22,228 bases of DNA from SURF-32 sp964648365. Its GTDB lineage: Bacteria; Planctomycetota; Phycisphaerae; UBA1845. This document shows, in pieces, positions 1 through 7,357 of this stretch (the first letter of the stretch is position 1; each line of letters opens with the position of its first letter). Where the stretch lies: NCBI GenBank assembly GCA_964648365.1, contig CAZYLK010000093.1, positions 1 through 22,228 on the forward strand, in the 5' to 3' direction. Below the pieces are notes generated by a model. It was not told the origin of the DNA. It worked only from the letters and a program-made list of their open reading frames with translations, and ran no database searches. Both the position numbers and the translations under genes were made by a program.

Positions 1-1581
1 ACGCTGCGCTCGATCAACAATCTGGGGCTCCTGCTGGGGGAGCAGGACAAGCTGGCCGAAGCCGAGCCGTACCGCCGCGAGGCGCTGGAGGGCAGCCGTC
101 GCGTGTTGGGCGACGAGCATCCGTACACGCTGCTCTCGATGATCAACATGGGCCGCTTGCTCGAGAGGCAGGGCAAGATGGCCGAGGCTGAGCCGTACTT
201 CCGTGAGGCGCTGGAGAAATCACAGCGCAATCGCGGCGGCGAGGCTACGATAACCCTCATCCACAACATGGGCTTTGTGTTGTCTCAGTTGGGCAGGTAT
301 GCCGAGGCGGAGACGTACTACCGCAAGGCATGGGAATTGAGCCGCCGCGCACAGGGGGATGACCACCCGGACCTGCTGCCCTCGATTGCCGCGATGTGCA
401 ACGTGTTGCGCGAGCAGGGCAAGCTGACCGAGGCCGAGCCATTCTGCAGCGAGTTGCTGGAGCGGGCGCGGCGGGTGTTGCCCGACGAGCATCCGGGCAC
501 ACTCAAGTCGATCAACAGCATGGGCGTGTTGCGCTTAAGGCAGGGCAGACTTCGAGAGGCGGAGCCCTACTTTCGCGAAGCGCTGGAGATCGGACGCCGC
601 GCCCTCAGCGAGGAACACCCGGATACGTTGGCGGTTATGCACAATCTGGGCTGCGTGCTCGAGGGGCTGGGCGATCCGACCCATGCCGAACCGTACCTCC
701 GCGAAGCGCTTGAATCGCGCCAGCGCGTGCGGGGGGAGCAGCATCCTCACACGCTGGTCTCGATCAACGACCTGGGCCAACTGCTCCTGCGTCAAGGCAG
801 GCTGGATGAGGCCGAACCGTACATCCTCAGTGCGCTGGAGGGCCGCCAACGCGTGCTGGGAGCAGACCACCCCGACACGTTGAAGTCGATTCAACTCATG
901 GGCGAATTGCTCGAAGCGCAGGGGAGTCCATCCGACGCAGAGATGCACTATCGAGAAGCTTTAGACGGCCTTCGTCGGATCCTGGGGGATGGACACCCCG
1001 GCACGCATGAGGCACTCGAGAAGACGAGCCGGTGCCTGTCGGCGCTGGGGAGTCCCGAGGACGCGGAAAACCTGTACCGTAACTTTGTTGAGGGTTTGCG
1101 TCAGCAGGTGCCGGAGTCAGACGCCGCACTTGGAACGGCGATGGGTTCATTCGGGCATCTGCTCATCGAGCACGAACGGTATGAAGAGGCGGCGCCGCTC
1201 CTGCGTCAATCACTCGAAATCCGCGAGCAGACACTGCATCCAGAGTCCGTTCATTACTGGCTGAACGCTCAGACGCGCAGCTTGCTGGGCTGTGCTCTCG
1301 TCGGTCGCGGCGTGGCGATGGCATCATCGAATCCGCAACAGGCTGTCGAACTGTTCACAGAGGCCGAACCGCTGATCCTCGACAGCTACGAATGGCTGAA
1401 CACGCACTTCGAGCAGATCGATCCGTCGCTGCCCGAGGCGCTTCGGAACCAGCGGGTCGGTGAGGCAAAGGAGCGCGTCCTCCAGCTCTACGACGCCTGG
1501 CACGCGGCAGAGCCGGATGCCGGCCACGAGGCCGACGCCGCCGCGTGGCGGGCCGAATTGGAACAACAGGCGGAACCGTAG
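1..1581 (+). CDS. TPR-repeat (kinesin light chain-like) protein, 5' end outside window
   Basis: The reading frame is open from the first base, so the gene starts upstream; 526 residues are visible, ending in TAG at 1579. About ten tandem 42-residue TPR units follow one another over roughly residues 1-415, each close to the pattern TLxSINNLGxLLxxQGKLxEAEPYxREALEGxRRVLGxxHPxT. This is the TPR_12/kinesin light chain type. The later units (from about nt 970) are more degenerate and lead into a helical C-terminal tail without repeats. TPR arrays are helical protein-binding scaffolds. In Planctomycetota such arrays are often the C-terminal half of serine/threonine protein kinases; whether that holds here cannot be seen, because the N-terminus is missing. 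The ATG at nt 103 lies inside a repeat and is not a credible start. The 126-nt repeats make the array prone to unit gain and loss. Confidence 0.9.
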   Translation, partial: TLRSINNLGLLLGEQDKLAEAEPYRREALEGSRRVLGDEHPYTLLSMINMGRLLERQGKMAEAEPYFREALEKSQRNRGGEATITLIHNMGFVLSQLGRYAEAETYYRKAWELSRRAQGDDHPDLLPSIAAMCNVLREQGKLTEAEPFCSELLERARRVLPDEHPGTLKSINSMGVLRLRQGRLREAEPYFREALEIGRRALSEEHPDTLAVMHNLGCVLEGLGDPTHAEPYLREALESRQRVRGEQHPHTLVSINDLGQLLLRQGRLDEAEPYILSALEGRQRVLGADHPDTLKSIQLMGELLEAQGSPSDAEMHYREALDGLRRILGDGHPGTHEALEKTSRCLSALGSPEDAENLYRNFVEGLRQQVPESDAALGTAMGSFGHLLIEHERYEEAAPLLRQSLEIREQTLHPESVHYWLNAQTRSLLGCALVGRGVAMASSNPQQAVELFTEAEPLILDSYEWLNTHFEQIDPSLPEALRNQRVGEAKERVLQLYDAWHAAEPDAGHEADAAAWRAELEQQAEP

Positions 1582-1749
1582 GAGGCGACGCGGAATCGCC
1601 CAACCGGCGAGGCGGATCACTCTGATACAGCAGGTTCTCAGTGAAAGGAGGCAGCGATGCTCTGCCTGCACAGCCATACTGCGCGCCGTACGAGCCCCGT
1701 GGGCCGGTTGGCGCAACGCCTGGAAACCCTACCTGAAAAGGAGAAGAGC
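1582..1749 (+). other. Leader between the TPR gene and the subtilase, with two Shine-Dalgarno/ATG pairs
   Basis: No separate gene is seen. AAAGGAGG lies 5 nt before an ATG at 1657, and AAAGGAG lies 6 nt before an ATG at 1750. Both ATGs are in the same frame and that frame stays open between them. The second start immediately precedes a signal peptide and is preferred; use of the first would add 31 residues. Confidence 0.5.
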
Positions 1750-4700
1750 ATGTCAAGGTCACTGATGATGGCGGCGGCGTGTGCGCTTCTGTTCGCGCAG
1801 ATCACGGCGGCACAACCCGTCAACGACTCATCGATTGCTGCTCAGCAAGACGGAATGGCCGCGGACGTCGGCGTCGTAATAGACGCGGGCGGATTGGAGT
1901 CCGCGGCCGTCGCGCCCGCCGAAGACGCTGATGCGGAGTTCAAGCAAGGCGAAGTCCTGCTGGCCTTCCACCCGGGCGTGGGTTTGGCGCAGGCTGACGC
2001 GGTCCGCCAGGAAGTCTCGGCCACACAGATCAAGGAGTTTCCGCGGATCGGGGTACACCACTGGCGGCTGCCGCCGGGGCTGACGGTTGAGCAGGCCATC
2101 ACAGCCCTCTCGGCCCATCCGAACGTCAGGTATGCCGAGCCCAACTTCCTCGTCCGCGCGAACGTGTCGCCCGCCGATCCCTATTTCAACAGCGCGCAGT
2201 GGCCTCTGAATAACACGGGGTCCAACGGCGGAACCCCTGACGCCGACATCGACGCCCCGGAAGCCTGGGACGTGCAGACCGGCTCCGCGGACGTCTTGGT
2301 GGCCGTGATCGACTCTGGAATCGACTACACGCACGAAGACCTGGCCGCCAACATCTGGGTCAACCCCGGCGAGACACTCAACGGCATCGACGACGACGGC
2401 AACGGCTACGTGGACGACATCCAGGGTTGGGACTTTGCCAACAACGACAACGATCCCTTCGATGACCGGGGTCACGGAACCCACGTCGCTGGCATCATTG
2501 GCGCCAGAGGAAACAACGGCATCGGCATCGCCGGCGTCAACTGGACGGTGACGCTCATGCCGCTCAAGTTCTTGGACGCCGCCGGCTTCGGGTCGATCGC
2601 CGACGCGATTGAGGCGGTGCAGTACGCCGCCAGTTTCGACGTCCCGATCACAAATCACAGTTGGGGCACCGGCCAGAAATCGCGCGCGCTGGAAGACGCG
2701 ATCGCCGCTTCGGGGGCGTTGACCGTGGCGTCGGCGGGAAACGATGCGAGCAGCAGGAAGCAGTATCCGGCCGGCTACGGCCTGGACAACATCATTTCCG
2801 TAGCCTCCACCGACAAGTACGACGAGCTGGCATCCTCCTCCAACTACAGCACCACCTGGGTACACCTGGCAGCGCCGGGCGTGTCGGTGTTCTCAACGGT
2901 GCCGACCGGCAACTGCGCACTCTGTACCTCATTCGGGTACCTCAATCTCAGCGGCACTTCGATGGCCGCGCCGCACGTGGCCGGCGTGGCCGCGCTGCTC
3001 ATGGCCGAGGATCCCGAGATGGACATTCTCACGATCAGAGACCGGATCCTCGCGAGCGTTGACCCGCTGCCTTCGCTGGCAGGCAAGACGGTGACCGGCG
3101 GACGGCTCAACGCGTTCAACGCCATCCCCCACCCCCCGGACATCATCGTCACGCCGGTTGACGAGCTGCTGACCACCGAAGCCGGCCAGGCGGACGTCTT
3201 CAGCGTGGTGCTCTACGCACAGCCGGCGGCGGACGTGACCATCGATCTGGCCTCCAGCGATCTTACGGAAGGAACCGTCTGGCCTGCGTCACTGACCTTC
3301 ACGCCATTGAATTGGGACGTCCCGCAGCAGGTGATCGTCACCGGCGTCGATGATGTCATCGAGGACGGAAACGTAGCCTACACCGTCCTCACGGCGCCCG
3401 CGGTCAGCGCTGACCCTGGCTATGACGGGCTGGACGCCCCCGACCTCTCGGCGACCAACCTCGATGACGAAGGAACCCGGGCACAAGACGGCTCGATCGT
3501 CGCGTGGGGCCGGAACGGCGACGGCGAGGGCGACGTGCCACCGCCGAACATGGATTTCATAGCGGTCGCAGCCGGCGGGCGCCACAGTCTGGGTTTGGCT
3601 GCGAACGGATCGGTCGCGGCGTGGGGATTGAACAACTATGGCCAGTGTGACGTCCCCGGACTGAACAGCGACTTCGTGGCGATCGCCGGGGGCGCCTATC
3701 ACAGTTTGGGGGTAAAGTCCGGTGGCTCCATCGTGGCGTGGGGCGCCGACTACTATGAGCAGTCCACGGTGCCCGACCCCAATGAGGGATTCGTATCCGC
3801 CTCGGCCGGCGTGGCCTTCAGTGTAGGTCTCAAGGACGACGGCACGATCGTCGGATGGGGATGGAACGGCTACGGGTCCCTCGACATTCCGGTGCCGAAC
3901 AGTGATTTCGTGGCGGTCGCTGCGGGCGGTTATCACTGCCTCGGCTTGAAGGTCGACGGCACGATCGTGGCGTGGGGAGCGGGAGACTGCCAGCAACCGG
4001 TGGGAGTCTTTCCGCACGACGGGCAGTCGTGCATGCCGGGCCCCAACGGCGGCTTCGTGGCCATGGCGGCGGGCGGCCATCACAGCCTTGGCCTGACGGC
4101 TGGCGGCTCGATCGTGGCATGGGGACGCAACGACTCCGGCCAGTGCGACGTTCCCGAACCCAACGACAACTTCGTTGCGATCGCCGCGGGCGGCTCGCAC
4201 AGTCTCGGCGTGAAGGCCGACGGTTCGATCGTGTCGTGGGGGAGCAACCACGACGGTCAGTTGATCGTTCCGGCGCCCAACAACGGCTTCGTGGCCGTCG
4301 CGGGAGGTGCCGCACACAGCCTGGGCTTGGTGGGCTTGCCGCCCGAGCCGGGCATCAGCGTCACGCCGACTCTGGGGCTGGTGACCACGGAAGCCGGTGG
4401 GACCGCCGCCTTCAGCGTTGTGCTGCGCACGCAGCCGATGGCGGACGTGAGCATCGATCTGGCGTCCAGCGATCTTACCGAAGGAATCGTGGCGCCCGTG
4501 ACATTGGTCTTCACCGCGCTGGACTGGGACCTGCCACAGCAGGTGACCGTCACCGGCGTCGACGACGCTATCGTGGACGGCGACATCCTCTATTCCATTG
4601 TCACGGCGCCGGCGCTCAGCGCCGATCCCGACTACAGCGGACTGGACGCTGCCGATGTCGCCGTCACGAACCTCGACGACGCCGAGCCTGAAGTGTGCGG

Positions 4701-5028
4701 CAATGGCTCCTGTGCGAACGGTGAAGATCAGTGCAATTGCCCGGAAGACTGCGGCAGCCCTCCCATCAGCGAAACCAATTGCACGGACGGCGAGGATGAA
4801 GACTGCGACGGCAACGCCGATTGCGACGACGCCGATTGCGCCGCCGACCCGGCCTGTCAGACCGGTTGCGACAACGACGGCACGTGCGAGCCGGGCGAAG
4901 ACTGCCTGAACTGTCCGAACGACTGCGACGGCAAGCAAAACGGACCTCCGTCCGGACGCTACTGCTGCGGCAACGGCGTACTCGAACCGGCCGAAGGCAA
5001 CGGCAGCATCTGCGACGGCAACCCGTAG
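1750..5028 (+). CDS. Secreted subtilisin-like serine protease (S8) with Calx-beta-like, RCC1-like and Cys-rich domains
   Basis: 1092 residues from ATG 1750. Domains in order: a signal peptide (about 1-21, ending ITAAQ); a propeptide-like N-domain (about 60-155); the S8 catalytic domain; a Calx-beta-like domain (about 463-575); seven RCC1-like repeats (about 580-862, one full beta-propeller); a second Calx-beta-like domain (about 865-978); and a Cys-rich tail. The catalytic triad is visible as D188 (AVIDSG), H242 (RGHGTHVAG) and S404 (SGTSMAAPHVAG), with oxyanion N302 (NHSWG). An acidic GIDDDGNGYVDD insert looks calcium-binding. The Cys-rich tail (CGNGSC, CNCPEDCG, NCTDGEDEDCDG) resembles metal-binding repeats of secreted proteins. 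It should be an active exported endopeptidase; the propeller probably binds a partner or surface. Start 1750 is chosen because the signal peptide begins there; an in-frame ATG at 1657 also has a good ribosome site. Confidence 0.93.
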   Translation: MSRSLMMAAACALLFAQITAAQPVNDSSIAAQQDGMAADVGVVIDAGGLESAAVAPAEDADAEFKQGEVLLAFHPGVGLAQADAVRQEVSATQIKEFPRIGVHHWRLPPGLTVEQAITALSAHPNVRYAEPNFLVRANVSPADPYFNSAQWPLNNTGSNGGTPDADIDAPEAWDVQTGSADVLVAVIDSGIDYTHEDLAANIWVNPGETLNGIDDDGNGYVDDIQGWDFANNDNDPFDDRGHGTHVAGIIGARGNNGIGIAGVNWTVTLMPLKFLDAAGFGSIADAIEAVQYAASFDVPITNHSWGTGQKSRALEDAIAASGALTVASAGNDASSRKQYPAGYGLDNIISVASTDKYDELASSSNYSTTWVHLAAPGVSVFSTVPTGNCALCTSFGYLNLSGTSMAAPHVAGVAALLMAEDPEMDILTIRDRILASVDPLPSLAGKTVTGGRLNAFNAIPHPPDIIVTPVDELLTTEAGQADVFSVVLYAQPAADVTIDLASSDLTEGTVWPASLTFTPLNWDVPQQVIVTGVDDVIEDGNVAYTVLTAPAVSADPGYDGLDAPDLSATNLDDEGTRAQDGSIVAWGRNGDGEGDVPPPNMDFIAVAAGGRHSLGLAANGSVAAWGLNNYGQCDVPGLNSDFVAIAGGAYHSLGVKSGGSIVAWGADYYEQSTVPDPNEGFVSASAGVAFSVGLKDDGTIVGWGWNGYGSLDIPVPNSDFVAVAAGGYHCLGLKVDGTIVAWGAGDCQQPVGVFPHDGQSCMPGPNGGFVAMAAGGHHSLGLTAGGSIVAWGRNDSGQCDVPEPNDNFVAIAAGGSHSLGVKADGSIVSWGSNHDGQLIVPAPNNGFVAVAGGAAHSLGLVGLPPEPGISVTPTLGLVTTEAGGTAAFSVVLRTQPMADVSIDLASSDLTEGIVAPVTLVFTALDWDLPQQVTVTGVDDAIVDGDILYSIVTAPALSADPDYSGLDAADVAVTNLDDAEPEVCGNGSCANGEDQCNCPEDCGSPPISETNCTDGEDEDCDGNADCDDADCAADPACQTGCDNDGTCEPGEDCLNCPNDCDGKQNGPPSGRYCCGNGVLEPAEGNGSICDGNP
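3136..3474 (+). repeat. Calx-beta-like domain, copy 1 of an intragenic duplication
   Basis: Encodes a beta-sandwich-like unit with the signatures TEAGQADVFSVVL, DLASSDLTEG and QQVIVTGVDD. It pairs with 4345-4683, and the two are similar at DNA level as well as protein level, which suggests a recent duplication or gene conversion inside the subtilase gene. Confidence 0.7.
4345..4683 (+). repeat. Calx-beta-like domain, copy 2 of an intragenic duplication
   Basis: Partner of 3136-3474, with TEAGGTAAFSVVL, DLASSDLTEG and QQVTVTGVDD. The seven RCC1-like repeats lie between the two copies. Confidence 0.7.
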
Positions 5029-5239
5029 CGCCCGTGTCGGCTTGGTGACGGATGCCGAGCGCCGAGGCTCGCCGCGGAGGTTCCGGCGATCATCCTGCGG
5101 ACCCGCGCGCGGAGTTCGTGCGACCTCCAAGGCGGCCTGCAGACGGTCATCGCGGCATCGCCGTGAGGCGTGGCGGAGGTCGGGCAGCGTTGCCGGCGCG
5201 CTGGCGCGACACTCGACCGGATGGAGCGTTCAGGACACG
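5029..5239. other. Intergenic region between convergent genes
   Basis: About 210 bp separate the subtilase stop from the end of the minus-strand operon. A weak GC stem (CGAGC/GCTCG near 5054-5070) is present without a T-tract. I see no gene or clear terminator. Confidence 0.4.
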
Positions 5240-6523
5240 TCAATAGAGTCCTGAGGAGGCGGTTGTTCGCGTCGCTGCGGTAGGCGTCGGGGCGCGGACG
5301 CCGGCGCGCCAGAATCCGTCGGCGGCGGGCGCGTCGGGCGCCGCGAGGCAGCCGGTGTCGCGCTCGATCACGTTCGCCAGCAGCACGGTTTCGTCGAGGC
5401 GGCAGAAAGCGATTGTGCCTGTCTGCCCCGGCGCGTCGTAGCGTATGCGTGGTTGGTCGTCGTCACACGACGTCGCGCCTTCAGGTGCCCGCTGGTTCAG
5501 CGCGGCATGCCCGGTTCGCACCGCGAGGTGTGAGGTGCCTGATATCGGCGTCACGACCGTGCCGTTCGCGCGATGTGGCGTTCGACCCGCATCGTGCCGA
5601 GGTTGCAGGTTGATCCACTCCTCTACGGCCGATGGTTCGTGATCGCTCGGCTGGTTTTCAGACGCGTCATCGACGACGCCAAACAAGAGCCGATGCCCAT
5701 GCGGGAAGTACTGCGGCACGCGACCCGCGGCCACGCTTAACTCCATCGCGCATCCGAAGAGAGAGTTGCCGTAGCCGGCGAGGTGGACCGCGTTCGGAAA
5801 ACCCTCCCGCTGGAGGCGTTCGAGGTCGGCCGGCGATAGTGCCATCCCGCCATAGTGGACGCCCTCGATGCGCTCGCGTTGGGTTGGCGTCATGCGGCGG
5901 GCGAGTTGCTCCAGCACCGGCGGCGTGCTGAACAGGACGCCGACGTCCTGCCCGTTGACGACGTCCAGCGCCTGATCGACGACGTGTTGCAGATACCGGC
6001 CAGCCGCGAAGCTGCCAGTCGCGAGTTTCCTGGCCCAGCGCGGGTCGAAGTCGACGCTGAATGGCGCGGGTGATCCGGTGGCGCGAGCGATGGCGTCGGC
6101 GGCGCGGCCGATGACGTGCGGGCCGGACGGACCGGCGTAGAGCCACGACCGGCCGCTCGGGAAGCCGACGTGGCCGGCGGCGATGACGAACGGCGTTACG
6201 AATGCCGCCGTAAACTCGTCGTCGCGATAGGCGGTCCAGACGGGGGCGGCCAGCGTACCGCCGGTCTGCACGACGATGAGTCGGCTGCGCTCGGCGAGCG
6301 CCTTCTTCGAGATGAAGTATTCCAGTGGCCGCGAGCGCAAGAGCGACGGTTGCATCAGGCCGAGCCGCGGCAGGTCATGCACCGTGCGGATATCGCGCCG
6401 TGGATCGAAGCCGAGTTCCGCGGCGCGGTCCAGCCAGTAGGGCGTGCCCCACTCGGGATCGAAGTGCAGGTCGATGACGCGGGCCAGATGCTCGGACGTT
6501 GAAGTAGAAGGGGGTTGCGTCAT
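5240..6523 (-). CDS. PaaK/coenzyme F390 synthetase-like adenylate-forming enzyme
   Basis: 427 residues, about the length of phenylacetate-CoA ligase-type enzymes, which activate a carboxylate with ATP. Visible family features are a P-loop-like segment QTGGTLAAP (residues 86-94), the region GYGNSLFGCAMEL (about 250-262) at the place of the usual YGxTE motif, and GQTGTIAFCRL...LANVIERDT (about 366-390), which matches the conserved C-terminal part. The P-loop departs from the usual SGTTGxP, so activity or nucleotide use may be altered. The frame is open far upstream to 7033, but that part is shadow of the hydrolase gene. The start is ATG 6523, which overlaps the hydrolase stop as ATGA, so translation is probably coupled. 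It is the last gene of a six-gene operon. The substrate is unknown; LuxE-like or EhpF-like relatives are possible. Confidence 0.75.
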   Translation of the reverse strand: MTQPPSTSTSEHLARVIDLHFDPEWGTPYWLDRAAELGFDPRRDIRTVHDLPRLGLMQPSLLRSRPLEYFISKKALAERSRLIVVQTGGTLAAPVWTAYRDDEFTAAFVTPFVIAAGHVGFPSGRSWLYAGPSGPHVIGRAADAIARATGSPAPFSVDFDPRWARKLATGSFAAGRYLQHVVDQALDVVNGQDVGVLFSTPPVLEQLARRMTPTQRERIEGVHYGGMALSPADLERLQREGFPNAVHLAGYGNSLFGCAMELSVAAGRVPQYFPHGHRLLFGVVDDASENQPSDHEPSAVEEWINLQPRHDAGRTPHRANGTVVTPISGTSHLAVRTGHAALNQRAPEGATSCDDDQPRIRYDAPGQTGTIAFCRLDETVLLANVIERDTGCLAAPDAPAADGFWRAGVRAPTPTAATRTTASSGLY

Positions 6524-7350
6524 GGGGCTGCTCGTTGTGTCGTCGGGTGTTGCGGCGGGCGCAGCGCCGATTCCGGCGTATCCGTCGGCGCGGCAGAGGA
6601 ATCGCGCGGAGGCGCGACCGCCAGGCCGAGAACCGCAGACAGGACGCATTGTACGACGCTGTCCTCCTGGCCGCGGAAGAAGTGGTCGCCCGCGTGGAGC
6701 AGGTGCAGTTCCATCGGCGGACGAAGCGTGTCGAACCACTGCCGGAGCTGATCGGGCGTGCAGGTGAAGTCGTTGTCGCTGCCGATGACGACCAGCGGCA
6801 CGTTGCCGCTGGCCAGCGCGGAGAAGTCGTGCTTCATCGGGTTGGGAGAGATCAGTATCGCGGTGCTGGGCGCTCGCGGTGAATTCGGAAGGTCGGCGCA
6901 GCCGCGCTCCGCAATGCCGCCGCTCATGCAGTATGACGAAACCCAACAGCCAAAGCTGTAGCCGATTACGACGCATGACCCATCGAGCATCGAGGTCAGC
7001 GAGCGCTGCGCGGCCTTCGCATCTTCGATCCATGCTTGTTCAATGGGGATCGTGCCGTCGTCCCAGAACCGGGCGATCGCGTCAGGCCAGTCGGCCGGAC
7101 CGCCATCGCTGTGGCCTACGCCGGAGTAGTTGTAGCCGAGGGCCAACATGCCGTGTGAGGCAAGCCCCGTCAGCAACGCGCGAACGAGGTTGTTGTCCAG
7201 ATCGCCGCCGAGCAGCGGGTGCGGGCCGTTGATGAGCACGCCCAGCGACGGGGCGGCGTCATCGGGATACGCGAGCAGGGCCTCGAGCCGCCCGGCCGGG
7301 CCGTCGAGCCAGGTACGTTCCATCGTGAAGGCTTCGCCCGGGTTCGGCAT
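6520..7350 (-). CDS. Alpha/beta hydrolase
   Basis: 276 residues. It has the alpha/beta-hydrolase layout: an oxyanion-region segment LINGPHPLLGGDLDNNLV (about 39-56), the nucleophile elbow GYSFG with S132, an acid in GSDNDF (D192 or D194) and H223 in HAGDHFF. This matches the small serine hydrolases that carry an HPHP-like motif. No signal peptide is seen, so it is probably cytoplasmic. A Pro/Ala-rich tail follows the domain from about residue 246. It begins 7 nt after the stop of the reductase gene and overlaps the PaaK-like gene by 4 nt. ATG 7350 is used; an internal ATG at 7323 is a possible alternative, and neither has a strong ribosome site. It may release a thioester or ester made by the neighbouring enzymes; that is inference. 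Confidence 0.85.
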   Translation of the reverse strand: MPNPGEAFTMERTWLDGPAGRLEALLAYPDDAAPSLGVLINGPHPLLGGDLDNNLVRALLTGLASHGMLALGYNYSGVGHSDGGPADWPDAIARFWDDGTIPIEQAWIEDAKAAQRSLTSMLDGSCVVIGYSFGCWVSSYCMSGGIAERGCADLPNSPRAPSTAILISPNPMKHDFSALASGNVPLVVIGSDNDFTCTPDQLRQWFDTLRPPMELHLLHAGDHFFRGQEDSVVQCVLSAVLGLAVAPPRDSSAAPTDTPESALRPPQHPTTQRAAP

Positions 7351-7357
7351 CCCACAC

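Noticed and set aside
1..1581. The 126-nt tandem repeats as a satellite or CRISPR-like array.
   Set aside because: The periodicity is fully explained by coding for 42-residue TPR units; there are no conserved repeats with unique spacers.
3487..4335. RCC1-like repeats as a sign of eukaryotic origin or a nucleotide-exchange role.
   Set aside because: These short (about 39-residue) repeats are common in bacterial secreted proteins and sit behind a signal peptide; a GTPase partner role is not supported.
3289..5130. 613-codon open frame on the minus strand.
   Set aside because: It lies wholly antisense to the subtilase, with Val/Ala/Arg/His-rich low-complexity composition and no domain; it is a GC-driven shadow.
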